A stretch of 64,000 nucleotides of DNA from Azospirillum brasilense (GTDB lineage Bacteria > Pseudomonadota > Alphaproteobacteria > Azospirillales > Azospirillaceae). Numbering within the stretch: position 1 is the stretch's first letter; each line of letters begins with the position of its first letter. Positions 52,745 to 61,205 of the stretch are shown here, piece by piece. The translations under genes were made by a program, and so were the position numbers. The notes under the pieces were generated by a model. That model ran no database searches and was not told where the DNA came from. It saw only the letters and a list, made by a program, of their open reading frames with translations. The stretch covers positions 186,001 to 250,000 of the forward strand of contig NZ_VITH01000002.1 in the NCBI RefSeq assembly GCF_007827815.1. The letters are read 5' to 3'.

Positions 52745-54493
52745 TCAGCGCGGCACCTGCCAGGGAAGATGCTCGGCCCCGACCAGCCGGTCGGCGTCGG
52801 CGGCGGGCATCGGGCGGGCGAAATGGTAGCCCTGTCCATAGTCGCAGGCCAGCGCGCGCAGCAGGTTGGCGTCGGCGCTCGTCTCGATGCCCTCGGCGAT
52901 GACGTCGAAGCCGAGAAGCCGCGCCAGATCCATGATGATGCGGACGATGGCGCGGTTCTCCTCCGACTGGTGCATGGCCATGACGAAGGAGCGGTCCACC
53001 TTCAGGCTGTCGATGGGCAGCTTGTGCAGGTAGGACAGCGACGAATAGCCGGTGCCGAAATCGTCGATGGACATCTTGATGCCCAGCCCGCGCAGGGTCT
53101 GCAGCAGGCGGATCGACTGCTCGGCCTTTTCCATGACCGCGCTTTCGGTGATCTCCAGCTTGATCCAGGACGGCTCGGCCCCGGTCTCGCGCAGCACCTC
53201 GCGCACCAGCGCGACCATGTCGGGATCGTTCAGCTGGCGGGTGGACAGGTTGATGCTCATGAACAGGTTGGCGGAGCCGGGAAGGCGCTGGTCCTGCCAT
53301 TGGGCGATCTGCCGGCACGCCTCGCGCAGCACCCAGGCGCCCAGCGTGACGATCAGGCCGGTGCTCTCGGCGATCGGAATGAAGACGCCGGGGGGGATGT
53401 TGCCGCGCTCCGGATGGTTCCAGCGCACCAGCGCCTCGAAGCCGGCCAGCCCGCCGGTGACCATCTCGACGATCGGCTGGTAGGCGACCCACAGCTCCTC
53501 GCCGCGCTCCAGCGCGCGGCGCAGGTCGTGCTCCAGCCGGACCTGTTCGACGACGCGGGCGTGCATGGCCGGGTCGAACCAGGCGTGGCGTCCGCCACCC
53601 TGCTCGCGGGCGCGGCCGGTGGCGATCTCCGCGTCGCGCAGCACGTCCTCCGGACGGGTGTGGGTGTCGCAGGAGGCGGCGACGCCGATGCTGGCCGACA
53701 GGAAAACCGAGGCGCCCGACGCCGTCTTGGCGGAGCGGACCAGCGACGCGATGGTGGACAGCCGCTCCTCCACCGCGAGCGGGTCCTGGGTGCCGCCGAT
53801 CAGCAGCGCGAAGGCGTGGTCGCTGATGCGGGCGATCAGGTCGACCGACCCGGCCCGCACGCTCAGCCGCGTGGCGACGTCGGTCAGGATCTCGTTGGCG
53901 AAGCCCTGGCCCAGGCTGGTGCGCACGTCGACAAAGCGGTCGAAATCGACGATCACCACCGTGAAGGGTTCCCCCATCGCGTGGAAATCGGCCATGTGCT
54001 TGACCAGCAGCAGCCGGTTCGCCAGCCCGGTCACCGGGTCGTAGTAGGCCAGCCGGAAAAGGTCGTCCTGGGTGCGGCGCCGCTCCGTCATGTTCTGCAT
54101 GATGACGAAGTAGCCGGCGATGGAGCTGTCCGGGTCGCGGTAGGGCGCGTACACCCGCAACACGTAGTCGTTGCCGCCGTTGGACCGGGGAAGCCAGCCC
54201 TCCACCTGCACCGTCTCGCCGTCGAGCGCGCGTTCAACCGCGGCGCTATTGTTGCGCAGCGTCTCCGGGCCCAGGATGTCGCCCACCGTGGTCCCGATGA
54301 GGGCGTCCAGCTTGCGGCCCATATAATCCAGATACGCCTGGTTGCCGTAGAGGTGCCGCCGCTGCGTGTCGAGCAGGCCGACCATCGCCGGCATGACGTC
54401 GAGAAGTTGCCGCAGGGTGTCGAGCGCCGGAGCCCCGGAAGCGGTGCCGGACAGGGCTGCGGCAAGCGAGGCGAGATGAGGGTCCGGCTTCAT
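52745..54493 (-). CDS. PAS-GGDEF-EAL protein, probable c-di-GMP phosphodiesterase
   Basis: A 582-residue protein from the ATG at 54493; the ATG at 54538 would add 15. A PAS domain (about 28-150, ending FVIMQNMTERRR) is followed by a GGDEF-type domain whose signature is replaced by ISDHAF, so cyclase activity is unlikely. The EAL domain is intact: GFEALVRWNHP, INLSTRQL, LEITESAVM, IDDFGTGYSS, LKVDRSF and IAEGIET. It probably breaks down c-di-GMP. It opposes the cyclase at 22548 in function. No membrane segment is seen. Confidence 0.9.
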   Translation of the reverse strand: MKPDPHLASLAAALSGTASGAPALDTLRQLLDVMPAMVGLLDTQRRHLYGNQAYLDYMGRKLDALIGTTVGDILGPETLRNNSAAVERALDGETVQVEGWLPRSNGGNDYVLRVYAPYRDPDSSIAGYFVIMQNMTERRRTQDDLFRLAYYDPVTGLANRLLLVKHMADFHAMGEPFTVVIVDFDRFVDVRTSLGQGFANEILTDVATRLSVRAGSVDLIARISDHAFALLIGGTQDPLAVEERLSTIASLVRSAKTASGASVFLSASIGVAASCDTHTRPEDVLRDAEIATGRAREQGGGRHAWFDPAMHARVVEQVRLEHDLRRALERGEELWVAYQPIVEMVTGGLAGFEALVRWNHPERGNIPPGVFIPIAESTGLIVTLGAWVLREACRQIAQWQDQRLPGSANLFMSINLSTRQLNDPDMVALVREVLRETGAEPSWIKLEITESAVMEKAEQSIRLLQTLRGLGIKMSIDDFGTGYSSLSYLHKLPIDSLKVDRSFVMAMHQSEENRAIVRIIMDLARLLGFDVIAEGIETSADANLLRALACDYGQGYHFARPMPAADADRLVGAEHLPWQVPR

Positions 54494-54955
54494 GGGCGGG
54501 AATGGTCGAGACACCGTTGGGAAAACCACGATCAACACTTACGCGAAAGAATGCCCGCCCGTCAAAACCAAAGCCGCCGAAGATGGTGGAAAGCATCGCC
54601 CCACTATAATGGGCGAACGACCGGGCCAACCATCATACTCGGGTATTCGTGCAAATCACGGTTGATGTTTCGGGCGGAGTTGATTGGATTTGTGGCATCG
54701 GCAGTGTTCCGGGCCGGCGGGTCGTGTGGCGATCCACGGCGGACCACGACAGGTTGCCGGCGTCGCCGCAGGCAATCGTAGGCCCGCCGAATCGTAGGCC
54801 CAAGGATGGTCCGGACGGGCGCGCAGATGCGGCATGTCAGCGTTCTCCATTCTGACCGTCGTCAGAACCGGCCACCGCAGGCTATAATTTCGACCAATGC
54901 GCGAGAAGAGGTGGTGCGCCACGATCGCCACCCGCGCCAGCGAGGGAGAATCGCC
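54494..54955. other. Divergent intergenic region, EAL protein / universal stress protein
   Basis: A 462-base region. It contains the promoter and palindrome described at 54850-54888 near the stress-protein gene. A TATAGT hexamer on the minus strand near 54605 could be the -10 of the EAL gene. No protein gene is supported. Confidence 0.5.
54850..54888 (+). promoter_or_regulatory. Promoter with overlapping palindrome, universal stress protein gene
   Basis: A perfect TATAAT lies at 54883-54888, 68 bases before the ATG. TTCTGAC-CGTC-GTCAGAA (54850-54867) is a 7-base inverted repeat. Its right arm covers the position of the -35 hexamer (CGTCAG, 17 bases from the -10), which itself is a poor match. 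This is the layout of a promoter controlled by a regulator bound at -35. Confidence 0.65.
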
Positions 54956-55795
54956 ATGGCACTCAAGGATTTGCTGGTGGTCGTCGACGACACCGCCGCC
55001 GCAGCGGCGCGAATCGATGCCGCCGCCCAACTGGCCGCGCGCACCGACGGCCACATCACCGGCCTCTACCCCATCGTTCCGCTGACACTGCCGGGCTATG
55101 TCGAGGCCGAACTGCCGGACGAGGTGCGCGCCATGCAGCGGGGCTTCACCGAAAGCCAGGCGGCCAAGGCGGAAGCCCTCTTCGACGACGCGGTGCGCCG
55201 CAACGGCCTGACCGACCGCTCGGAGTGGCGGGCGCTCTATGGGCATCCGACGGACAGCGCGGCGCTGCACGGGCGCTACGCCGACGTGCTGGTGGTCGGG
55301 CAGGCCGATCCGCACCGCGACCGCGACCGCCCGATCGCCCTGCCGCAGGATCTGGTGTTCGAATGCGGGCGCCCGCTGCTCGTCGTGCCCTACGCCGGCA
55401 GCTTCCCGCACATCGGGGAGCGCGTTCTGGTCGCCTGGAACGGCAGCCGCGAGGCAGCCCGCGCGGTGGCCGACGCCATGCCCATCCTGACCGCCGCCAA
55501 GCGCGTGGTGGTGATGGCCGTCAATCCCAAGGCCGGTCCCGTCGGCATCGGCGACGAGCCGGGGGCGGACATCGCCAAGCACCTGTCGCGCCATGGCTGC
55601 CGGGTTGAGGCCACCCACATCGTGACCGACCAGATCGATCCGGGCGACACGCTGCTGAACACGGTCGCCGACGAATCCTGCGATCTGCTGGTCATGGGCG
55701 CCTATGGACGGTCGCGGCTGCGCGAACAGGTGCTGGGCGGCATGACCCGCTACATGCTGGAGCACATGACGGTTCCGGTCCTGATGAGCCATTGA
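54956..55795 (+). CDS. Universal stress protein family (UspA) protein
   Basis: A 279-residue protein with two Usp-like halves. The first opens DLLVVVDDTAAAAARIDAAA and is weak in motifs; the second has the nucleotide-binding pattern GAYGRSRLREQVLGGMTRYM (G-x2-G-x9-G-S/T-like). GAGGGAGA precedes the ATG. Usp proteins bind ATP or AMP and help survival under stress. The gene stands alone with its own promoter. Confidence 0.9.
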   Translation: MALKDLLVVVDDTAAAAARIDAAAQLAARTDGHITGLYPIVPLTLPGYVEAELPDEVRAMQRGFTESQAAKAEALFDDAVRRNGLTDRSEWRALYGHPTDSAALHGRYADVLVVGQADPHRDRDRPIALPQDLVFECGRPLLVVPYAGSFPHIGERVLVAWNGSREAARAVADAMPILTAAKRVVVMAVNPKAGPVGIGDEPGADIAKHLSRHGCRVEATHIVTDQIDPGDTLLNTVADESCDLLVMGAYGRSRLREQVLGGMTRYMLEHMTVPVLMSH

Positions 55796-55931
55796 GGCCA
55801 TTCGGTCGTCCGGGAATAGTCCGGCGGGGCCGCCTGTTCATCCCAGTGTGGCGGCGCCGGGCTTCGGCCGAAAGACTTTGGTCGATGGGCTTGCATCGAC
55901 GGGCGCCGCGGACCTGCGAAGGAAGGCCGGC

Positions 55932-56336
55932 ATGAGCGCGCTGATTTCCACATTCCTCCACCGCGTGCGTCCTTCGGGCATCGCTGCGGTGTTCCGTCCG
56001 GCGGCCCGCATGGCGGTGCTGGGCATCGCCGGGGCGCTGGCGCTGGCCGTCCTGCCGACGGCGGCGGACGCGCACGGCCCGCGCGACCGTGGGTCCTGGT
56101 ATGGCGGTCCTCCCTATGGTGGGCCGTCGGTGATCGTGCCGCCGCCGGGAAGCCGGGTGATCGTCGTGCCCGGCTACCGCCCGCCGCCGCCCATCGTGGT
56201 CGCTCCGCCGCCCTATTGGGGGCCGCCTCCCCGCCATCACCACCACCGCGGATGGCGCAACGATTGGGGGCCGCGCCCCTATCCGGGACCGAGCGTGCAG
56301 TTCTACGGCGGCTGGTCCGCCGGCCGGGGCTGGTGA
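55932..56336 (+). CDS. Secreted Pro/Gly/Tyr/His-rich protein
   Basis: A 134-residue protein from the ATG at 55932. A hydrophobic segment (MAVLGIAGALALAVLPTAADA) around residues 27-47 looks like a signal peptide with a long N-region. The mature part is rich in Pro, Gly, Tyr and His (PYGGPSVIVPPPGSRVIVVP; PRHHHHRGW). Such short proteins are common in the envelope of alphaproteobacteria and have no assigned function. A shorter start at 56010 (MAVLGIAG) is possible. Confidence 0.7.
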   Translation: MSALISTFLHRVRPSGIAAVFRPAARMAVLGIAGALALAVLPTAADAHGPRDRGSWYGGPPYGGPSVIVPPPGSRVIVVPGYRPPPPIVVAPPPYWGPPPRHHHHRGWRNDWGPRPYPGPSVQFYGGWSAGRGW

Positions 56337-56512
56337 AGGCGCGATCCGCTTGAGGCCGATCCGGGGGACGCCGGTCCATCCGCAAGGGGAAGGCTTCCCG
56401 TCATCGGCACCGAAGCGGCGCATTCTCGCATGGACATCATCCCGTTGCCCGGCCATGCTCGCCGTGGTGGCGCTTGGTTTCGAGCGCCGCGCCGTGCGTG
56501 CATGAGGGTGCG

Positions 56513-57067
56513 ATGTCCTTTTCCAAGCAAGAAACGAGTGTTCGACGGACCGCGAGGCGCGGCCTGACCGCGGCGGTGCTGGGGGTGGCGGTCCTGTCGC
56601 TCGGCGCCTGCGCCAGCCAGAGCCAGAACCGCTACAGCTACCGGGACGTCGGCCACGCGACCTCGGTCGATTTCGGCACCGTGATGGCGAGCCGTCCGGT
56701 GGACATCCAGGGTCAGAACACCGGGGCCGGCGGGCTGGTCGGCGCCGCCGCGGGCGGGCTGGCGATGTCCAACGTCGGCAAGGGCTCCGGCAACGTGGCG
56801 GCGATCCTGGGCGGCGCGCTGGTGGGCGCCGTGGCCGGCGCCGTGGCGGAGCAGGCGATCTCGGACCGCATGGGGATCGAGTATGTGGTGACGCTGGCCA
56901 CCGGCCGGACCATCACCATCGTGCAGGAGCAGGCGGCCAACGAGCCGGTCTTCGCCCCCGGCCAGCGCGTGATGGTGCAGACGAACGGCACCTACCAGCG
57001 CGTCCTGTCCGCCGACCATCTGCCGACCGAGACGAGCCGCCCCAAGGGCATCAAAGTGGTGGATTGA
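56513..57067 (+). CDS. SlyB-like outer-membrane lipoprotein (glycine zipper)
   Basis: A 184-residue protein. The lipobox is LSLGAC near residue 33. A glycine-zipper 2TM region follows around 73-122 (GAGGLVGAAAGGLAMSNVGK and AAILGGALVGAVAGAVAE), and a beta-rich end (YVVTLATGRTITIVQEQ) closes it, as in SlyB/Pcp proteins. It likely sits in the outer membrane and contributes to envelope stability. It lies between two other small envelope proteins. Confidence 0.88.
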   Translation: MSFSKQETSVRRTARRGLTAAVLGVAVLSLGACASQSQNRYSYRDVGHATSVDFGTVMASRPVDIQGQNTGAGGLVGAAAGGLAMSNVGKGSGNVAAILGGALVGAVAGAVAEQAISDRMGIEYVVTLATGRTITIVQEQAANEPVFAPGQRVMVQTNGTYQRVLSADHLPTETSRPKGIKVVD

Positions 57068-57168
57068 AGCCAGCCGGTCGCCGGTCGGCAGCCAACGACC
57101 CGGCACAGGGCATCCTCCCGCCTGTTGATCCGAGGCAACGACGGAACGCTGCGTGGGAGGGTGATCCG

Positions 57169-57564
57169 ATGCCGGGCGGAACAGTGAAAAAGGCGGCGTG
57201 TCTGCGAACCGTCCTGCGGGGCGGGGCCATGGCGTCGGCGGTCCTCGTGGCCGCCTGCGCCGGGCTGAGTCCACCGCCTCAGGCCGCTCCCGAGCCCGGC
57301 GCGGTGAGCGCCCTGGACCGGCTGAGCCCGAGCCGCTGCAATGGAGCCGTCGCCTCGTCCCTCGCCGGGGTGCGTATCCCGGTGTCCGACGTCCGCTATC
57401 TTGCCTATGGTCTGTATCGCAACATACCCGGGGACATCGTCGGCTACGACGCGTGGGTCGGCTTGAACAGCCAGCCCGGAGCCGTGGTGGTGCAACTCGA
57501 TGAAGTCTGCACGCCGCGTCAGATCTACGCGCGCGAGGGCGCCCGGCTCCCCGGCGCCCGATGA
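57169..57564 (+). CDS. Small putative lipoprotein
   Basis: A 131-residue protein with a likely lipobox (VLVAAC) near residue 30. The mature part has two more Cys (SRCNGAV and DEVCTPRQI) which could form a disulfide. No family is recognised. GGGAGG precedes the ATG. It follows the SlyB-like gene by 101 bases. Confidence 0.7.
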   Translation: MPGGTVKKAACLRTVLRGGAMASAVLVAACAGLSPPPQAAPEPGAVSALDRLSPSRCNGAVASSLAGVRIPVSDVRYLAYGLYRNIPGDIVGYDAWVGLNSQPGAVVVQLDEVCTPRQIYAREGARLPGAR

Positions 57565-57602
57565 CGCTCCGGCGGCTCCCCCATGGGCCGTGACCAGTTC
57601 CA

Positions 57603-57835
57603 CATAAAAAAACTGCCGCTAACCCATTGGGCTAGCGGCGAGTTGAACAGGGAGGCTTCACGTCTGGGAGACGCTGGGTCCGAGGACCCAACCCCGGAAG
57701 CGGGCTTCCGGGACGAAACGCCGGATGCTGCGGCGCAACATCCAACGCCCAAGATTTGACCATTCTGCCCAAAGGATTCCATCCCCAAATATCCAATTCG
57801 GCCATGCGCGAACCGCATAGCTTGTAAAGCATTGA
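57603..57835 (-). ncRNA. Candidate structured small RNA with Rho-independent terminator
   Basis: Read on the minus strand, successive stem-loops are at 57801-57821 (GCTATGCG/CGCATGGC), 57719-57747 (CGTTGGATGTTGC pairing with GCAGCATCCGGCG around GCC), 57692-57712 (CCCGGAAGC/GCTTCCGGG), 57675-57690 (TGGGTCC/GGACCCA) and 57661-57673 (CGTCT/AGACG). Then comes a terminator at 57615-57639 (GCCGCTA..TAGCGGC with an inner CCC/GGG) and seven T at 57606-57612. An unpaired GAAGCCTCCCTG lies before the terminator. The nearest upstream gene, LysR, has its own terminator, so a separate promoter is implied; the 5' end is not fixed. No known family (6S, tmRNA, SRP RNA, RNase P) fits. Confidence 0.6.
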
Positions 57836-57950
57836 AGAGACACGAGAAATTGGCGTGCGGAGGCGTATGGAGCTGAAGGGTGGGTGGACCCGCGGGGAAA
57901 ACGGCAACCGTATTGCAAAGATGCGGGGTGGGTTTCGGTACAATCCGTAC

Positions 57951-57990
57951 AAAAAGAAAGGCGCCCGGCATGGCTGGACGGGCGCCTTTG
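57951..57990 (-). terminator. Rho-independent terminator after LysR gene
   Basis: On the minus strand AAAGGCGCCCG pairs with CGGGCGCCTTT across an 11-base loop, and CTTTTTG follows. It begins about 45 bases after the LysR stop. Confidence 0.85.
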
Positions 57991-58036
57991 CATCAAAAAC
58001 AGGCAAACACCCTGCCTGCACAACGACTGGGCGGTA

Positions 58037-58930
58037 TCAGAAGGCCGACTCCGCCACCTTCTTCACCAGGAAGTCGCGGAACACCGCGATGCGCTTGGAA
58101 TGGCGCAGTTCCTCGGCGTAGACGAAGTAGGCGTCGACCTTTGGGCCGTCCACGTCGGGCAGGACGCGCGTCAGCTCCTTGCTGCCGTCGACCAGGAAGT
58201 CGGGCAGGGCGGCGATGCCCAGGCCGCTCTCCACGGCGCGGTACATGGCGTAGATGCTGTTCACCTGGAGGATCGGCTTGCGGGCCCCCGGGGCCGGATC
58301 GCCGACCTCGTTGATCCAGTTGACGTTGGCGATGGGCGCGCGGACGTCCGGCGGGTAGGCGACGATGTCGTGCCCGTCCAGGTCGGCGCCAATCTTCGGC
58401 GCGCCGCGCTTCTTCAGATAGTCCTGGTGGGCGTAGAGGTGGAAATGCACCGACATCAGGTGGCGCTGGATCAGGTCGGGCTGGCGCGGCGTGTTCATGC
58501 GGATGGCGATGTCCGCCTCGCGCATCGCCAGATCCAGCTCGTTGTCGTCGATCAGCAGGGTGAGCTGGATGTCCGGGTAGATCGACAGGAACTCGTTGAC
58601 GCGCGGGGTCAGCCAGGTCGAGCCGAAGGCCACCGTGGTGGTGACGCGAAGCGGCCCCTTCGGATGCTCCCGGCTTTCGGTCAGCATCGCCTCGGTCATC
58701 GACAGCTTGGCGAAGACGTCGCGGGCGGTGCGGTGCAGAAGCTCGCCCTGCTCGGTCAGGATCAGGCCGCGCGCGTGCCGGTGAAACAGCGGCACGCCGA
58801 GGCTCTCCTCCAGCGCGCTGATCTGGCGGCTGACCGCCGACTGGCTGAGGTTCAGCGTCTCGCCGGCGTGCGTGAAACTTCCAGCCTCGGCCACGGCGTG
58901 GAAGACCCGAAGCTTGTCCCAGTCCATCAT
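58037..58930 (-). CDS. LysR family transcriptional regulator
   Basis: A 297-residue regulator. The N-terminal HTH is LRVFHAVAEAGSFTHAGETL and LSQSAVSRQISALEESLG. The effector domain begins near residue 95 (GPLRVTTTVAFGSTWLTPRV). The target genes are not clear. It is transcribed toward the candidate RNA and is divergent from a small hypothetical gene. The start has two consecutive ATG codons. Confidence 0.93.
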   Translation of the reverse strand: MMDWDKLRVFHAVAEAGSFTHAGETLNLSQSAVSRQISALEESLGVPLFHRHARGLILTEQGELLHRTARDVFAKLSMTEAMLTESREHPKGPLRVTTTVAFGSTWLTPRVNEFLSIYPDIQLTLLIDDNELDLAMREADIAIRMNTPRQPDLIQRHLMSVHFHLYAHQDYLKKRGAPKIGADLDGHDIVAYPPDVRAPIANVNWINEVGDPAPGARKPILQVNSIYAMYRAVESGLGIAALPDFLVDGSKELTRVLPDVDGPKVDAYFVYAEELRHSKRIAVFRDFLVKKVAESAF

Positions 58931-59378
58931 GCCTGTCTTGCTGCCCGCGCCCTGGCGGGGAGCCTCCCGTTCATTCTTGAAGACGGCGCATAGCCGCCAT
59001 GCTCATTTATACCGGGAACGCGCGGCGAACGCACCCCCAACCAAAGGCGCACCGCACGAAAAAGAGCCAAGCTTGGTAAGAATTTTCCGATGTGCTGCGA
59101 AGAGCGCACATTTGTTTATCCCGCATTGTGGGATTTTTACCTTTTCCGCAACCGAAGGACGACTTCGCCGCGCTGGATTTGCTCGGAGGACAATCGAGGA
59201 CCGGCGTGGCAGCCGGAGACTCGGGCCGGCGACCCCTGGGAAGGCACCTTACTTGCTGTTGCGGCCCCCTGTTGCGGCCCCCTGTTGCGGTGGGGCTTCC
59301 CCCCTTGCGCGGTTGCGCCGGGCGGGCGGCGGATCGCTAATCGGGGGGTGACGCGGATTTGGGAAGGAGGGGTTCCGA
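58931..59378. other. Divergent intergenic region with short tandem repeat
   Basis: A 448-base region between the LysR gene and the small gene at 59379. At 59256-59290 the 13-mer CTGTTGCGGCCCC is repeated 2.7 times. Around 59080-59110 ATGTGC and GCACAT can pair, and near 59120-59136 ATCCC and GGGAT flank GCATTGT ahead of TTTT. No protein gene is supported. Confidence 0.5.
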
Positions 59379-59624
59379 ATGCCCGATCAGCATCAGCCGG
59401 CGCTCACCCGCGATCAGGTGATCGACATCTGCGGGCGCCTGGACGACATGCGCATCGCCAGCATCATCGGCACGGGCGCGACGCCCGCCGAATTGATGAA
59501 GGCTACCAGCTGGACCGGTGCCGACGATTATATGGGGGAGGCGACGCGGCATCCCCCCTCGGGCCGGGTCGCCCGGCTCCTGGAGCTTCTCAAGGCCGAC
59601 GAGCCGGACTGGGAAGACCGCTGA
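59379..59624 (+). CDS. Small hypothetical protein
   Basis: An 81-residue protein whose start is well supported by GGAAGGAGGGG upstream. It has an acidic C-terminus (LLKADEPDWEDR) and an N-terminal helix with RDQVIDICGRLDDMR. No family is recognised. It converges on the MFS transporter gene with a 27-base gap. Confidence 0.7.
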   Translation: MPDQHQPALTRDQVIDICGRLDDMRIASIIGTGATPAELMKATSWTGADDYMGEATRHPPSGRVARLLELLKADEPDWEDR

Positions 59625-59651
59625 TCCGGCCGCCTTTGATCCGGCTGCGGT

Positions 59652-61103
59652 TCAGTCGGCCGCTTCCAGCGCGCGCGGCGGCTCCTTGGCCCGCGCGCGG
59701 GCGCGGTGGCCGCTGATCTCGGCGCCGGCGTCGGGCGGCAGGCGCAGGAAGAACAGGGCCGAGACGCAGGCCATCCCGCCGACCGTCAGGAAGGCCGGCA
59801 CGAAGTCGGTCGGCGTCAGCGTCGCGCCGGGGCCGCTGGTGACGCTCTGCGTCAGGTGCAGCACCGTCGCCCCGACCGCCACGCCCAGGCTGAGCGAGAC
59901 CTGCTGCATCACGCTGGCCAGCGTGTTGGCGCGGCTCAGGCACGCCTTGGGCACCTCGGCGTAGGCCAGGCTGTTCAGGCCGGTGAACTGCAGCGAACGG
60001 AAGAAGCCCCCCATCAGCAGCGCGCCCAGGATAACCCAGTGCGCTGTCTCGGGCCGGAAGGCGGCGTAGCTCGCCAGGATCAGGCCGCTGAGCAGCGCGT
60101 TGGCGGTCAGCACCCGGCGGAAGCCCAGCCGGCGCAGGATGGGGCCGGCCAGCGCCTTCATGGTCAGCGCCCCGGCGGCCCCGGCGAAGGTCAGCGCCCC
60201 GGACTCGAAGGGCGTGCGCCCGAAGCCGACCTGGAGCATCAGCGGCATCAGGAAGGGCACCGCGCCGATGCCGATGCGGAACAGCGTGCCGCCCATGACC
60301 GAGGCGAAGTAGGTCGGCAGGCGCAGCAGCGAGGGGTCGAGCACCGGCCGCTCCATTCCGCGGGCGTGGCGCAGATAGAGCCACGCGGCGGCAAAGCCCA
60401 GCCCCAGCACCCCGGCGACCGCGGCGGGCGGCAGCACGCCGCGGCCGACATTCTCCAGCCCGAACATCAGCGCGGCCAGGGCCAGCGCGCTCAGCATGAA
60501 GCCGCGGCCGTCGAAGGGGTCGCGCTCGGTCTCGCGCACGTTGGGGATCAGGGTCAGCACCAGCGCGATCCCGATCAGCCCGATCGGCACATTGATGTAG
60601 AAGATCCAGCGCCAGGAGGCATAGGTGGCGATGAAACCGCCGACCAGCGGACCCAGCGCTGGGCCGATCAGCGCCGGCAGGGTCATCTGGGCCATGGCGG
60701 CGACCAGCTTCTCCTTGGGCACCGTCTTCAGCAGGATCAGCCGGCCGACTGGCACCATCATCGCCCCGCCCAGCCCCTGGACGATGCGCGCGCCCACCAG
60801 CTCGTACAGCCCGTCCGACTGGCCGCAGAGGATCGAGCCGACGGTGAACACCGCGATGGCCGCCGCGAAGACCGTCCGCGTGCCGTAGCGGTCGGCCATC
60901 CAGCCGCTGACCGGCAGGAACACCGCCAGCGCCAGCATGTAGGAGGTCATGGCGAGGCTGAGGCGCAACGGGTCCTCGCCCATCGACCGCGCGATCTCCG
61001 GCAGCGCGGTGGCGATCACCGTCGCGTCCAAATTTTCCATGAACAGAGCGCAGGCGATGATGAAGGGAATGTAGCGGGTGGCGCGGGGCATGGTGGGAGG
61101 CAT
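59652..61103 (-). CDS. MFS transporter, DHA2-type drug exporter
   Basis: A 483-residue transporter from the ATG at 61103 (61091 is an alternative). About 14 membrane segments are visible. Helix 1 has FMENLDATVIATALPEIA, the DHA2 D1 motif; the loop after helix 2 has SGWMADRYGTR (motif A); and ALIGPALGPLVGGFI is motif C of antiporters. It likely exports drugs or metabolites by proton exchange. No adaptor or outer-membrane partner is adjacent. Confidence 0.91.
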   Translation of the reverse strand: MPPTMPRATRYIPFIIACALFMENLDATVIATALPEIARSMGEDPLRLSLAMTSYMLALAVFLPVSGWMADRYGTRTVFAAAIAVFTVGSILCGQSDGLYELVGARIVQGLGGAMMVPVGRLILLKTVPKEKLVAAMAQMTLPALIGPALGPLVGGFIATYASWRWIFYINVPIGLIGIALVLTLIPNVRETERDPFDGRGFMLSALALAALMFGLENVGRGVLPPAAVAGVLGLGFAAAWLYLRHARGMERPVLDPSLLRLPTYFASVMGGTLFRIGIGAVPFLMPLMLQVGFGRTPFESGALTFAGAAGALTMKALAGPILRRLGFRRVLTANALLSGLILASYAAFRPETAHWVILGALLMGGFFRSLQFTGLNSLAYAEVPKACLSRANTLASVMQQVSLSLGVAVGATVLHLTQSVTSGPGATLTPTDFVPAFLTVGGMACVSALFFLRLPPDAGAEISGHRARARAKEPPRALEAAD

Positions 61104-61205
61104 GGCGGGGATGGGGCGGTGGGACGGGGGAGGCAGTTTTCCCAATCTGGACTTCCCCCGTCCGGAAACCACCGCTATGGCGCGAACCCTGGCATGCGCG
61201 GCCGC

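Noticed and set aside
57603..57835. 6S RNA, tmRNA, SRP RNA or RNase P RNA
   Set aside because: A chain of separate hairpins does not fit the 6S rod; no tag-peptide codons or acceptor stem, no GGAAGGAAGCAGC-type SRP loop, and too short for RNase P RNA.
57525..57971. Minus-strand open frame of 148 codons over the small-RNA region
   Set aside because: It overlaps the end of a plus-strand gene and reads through stems and a terminator, with no ribosome site or motif. The RNA reading is better.
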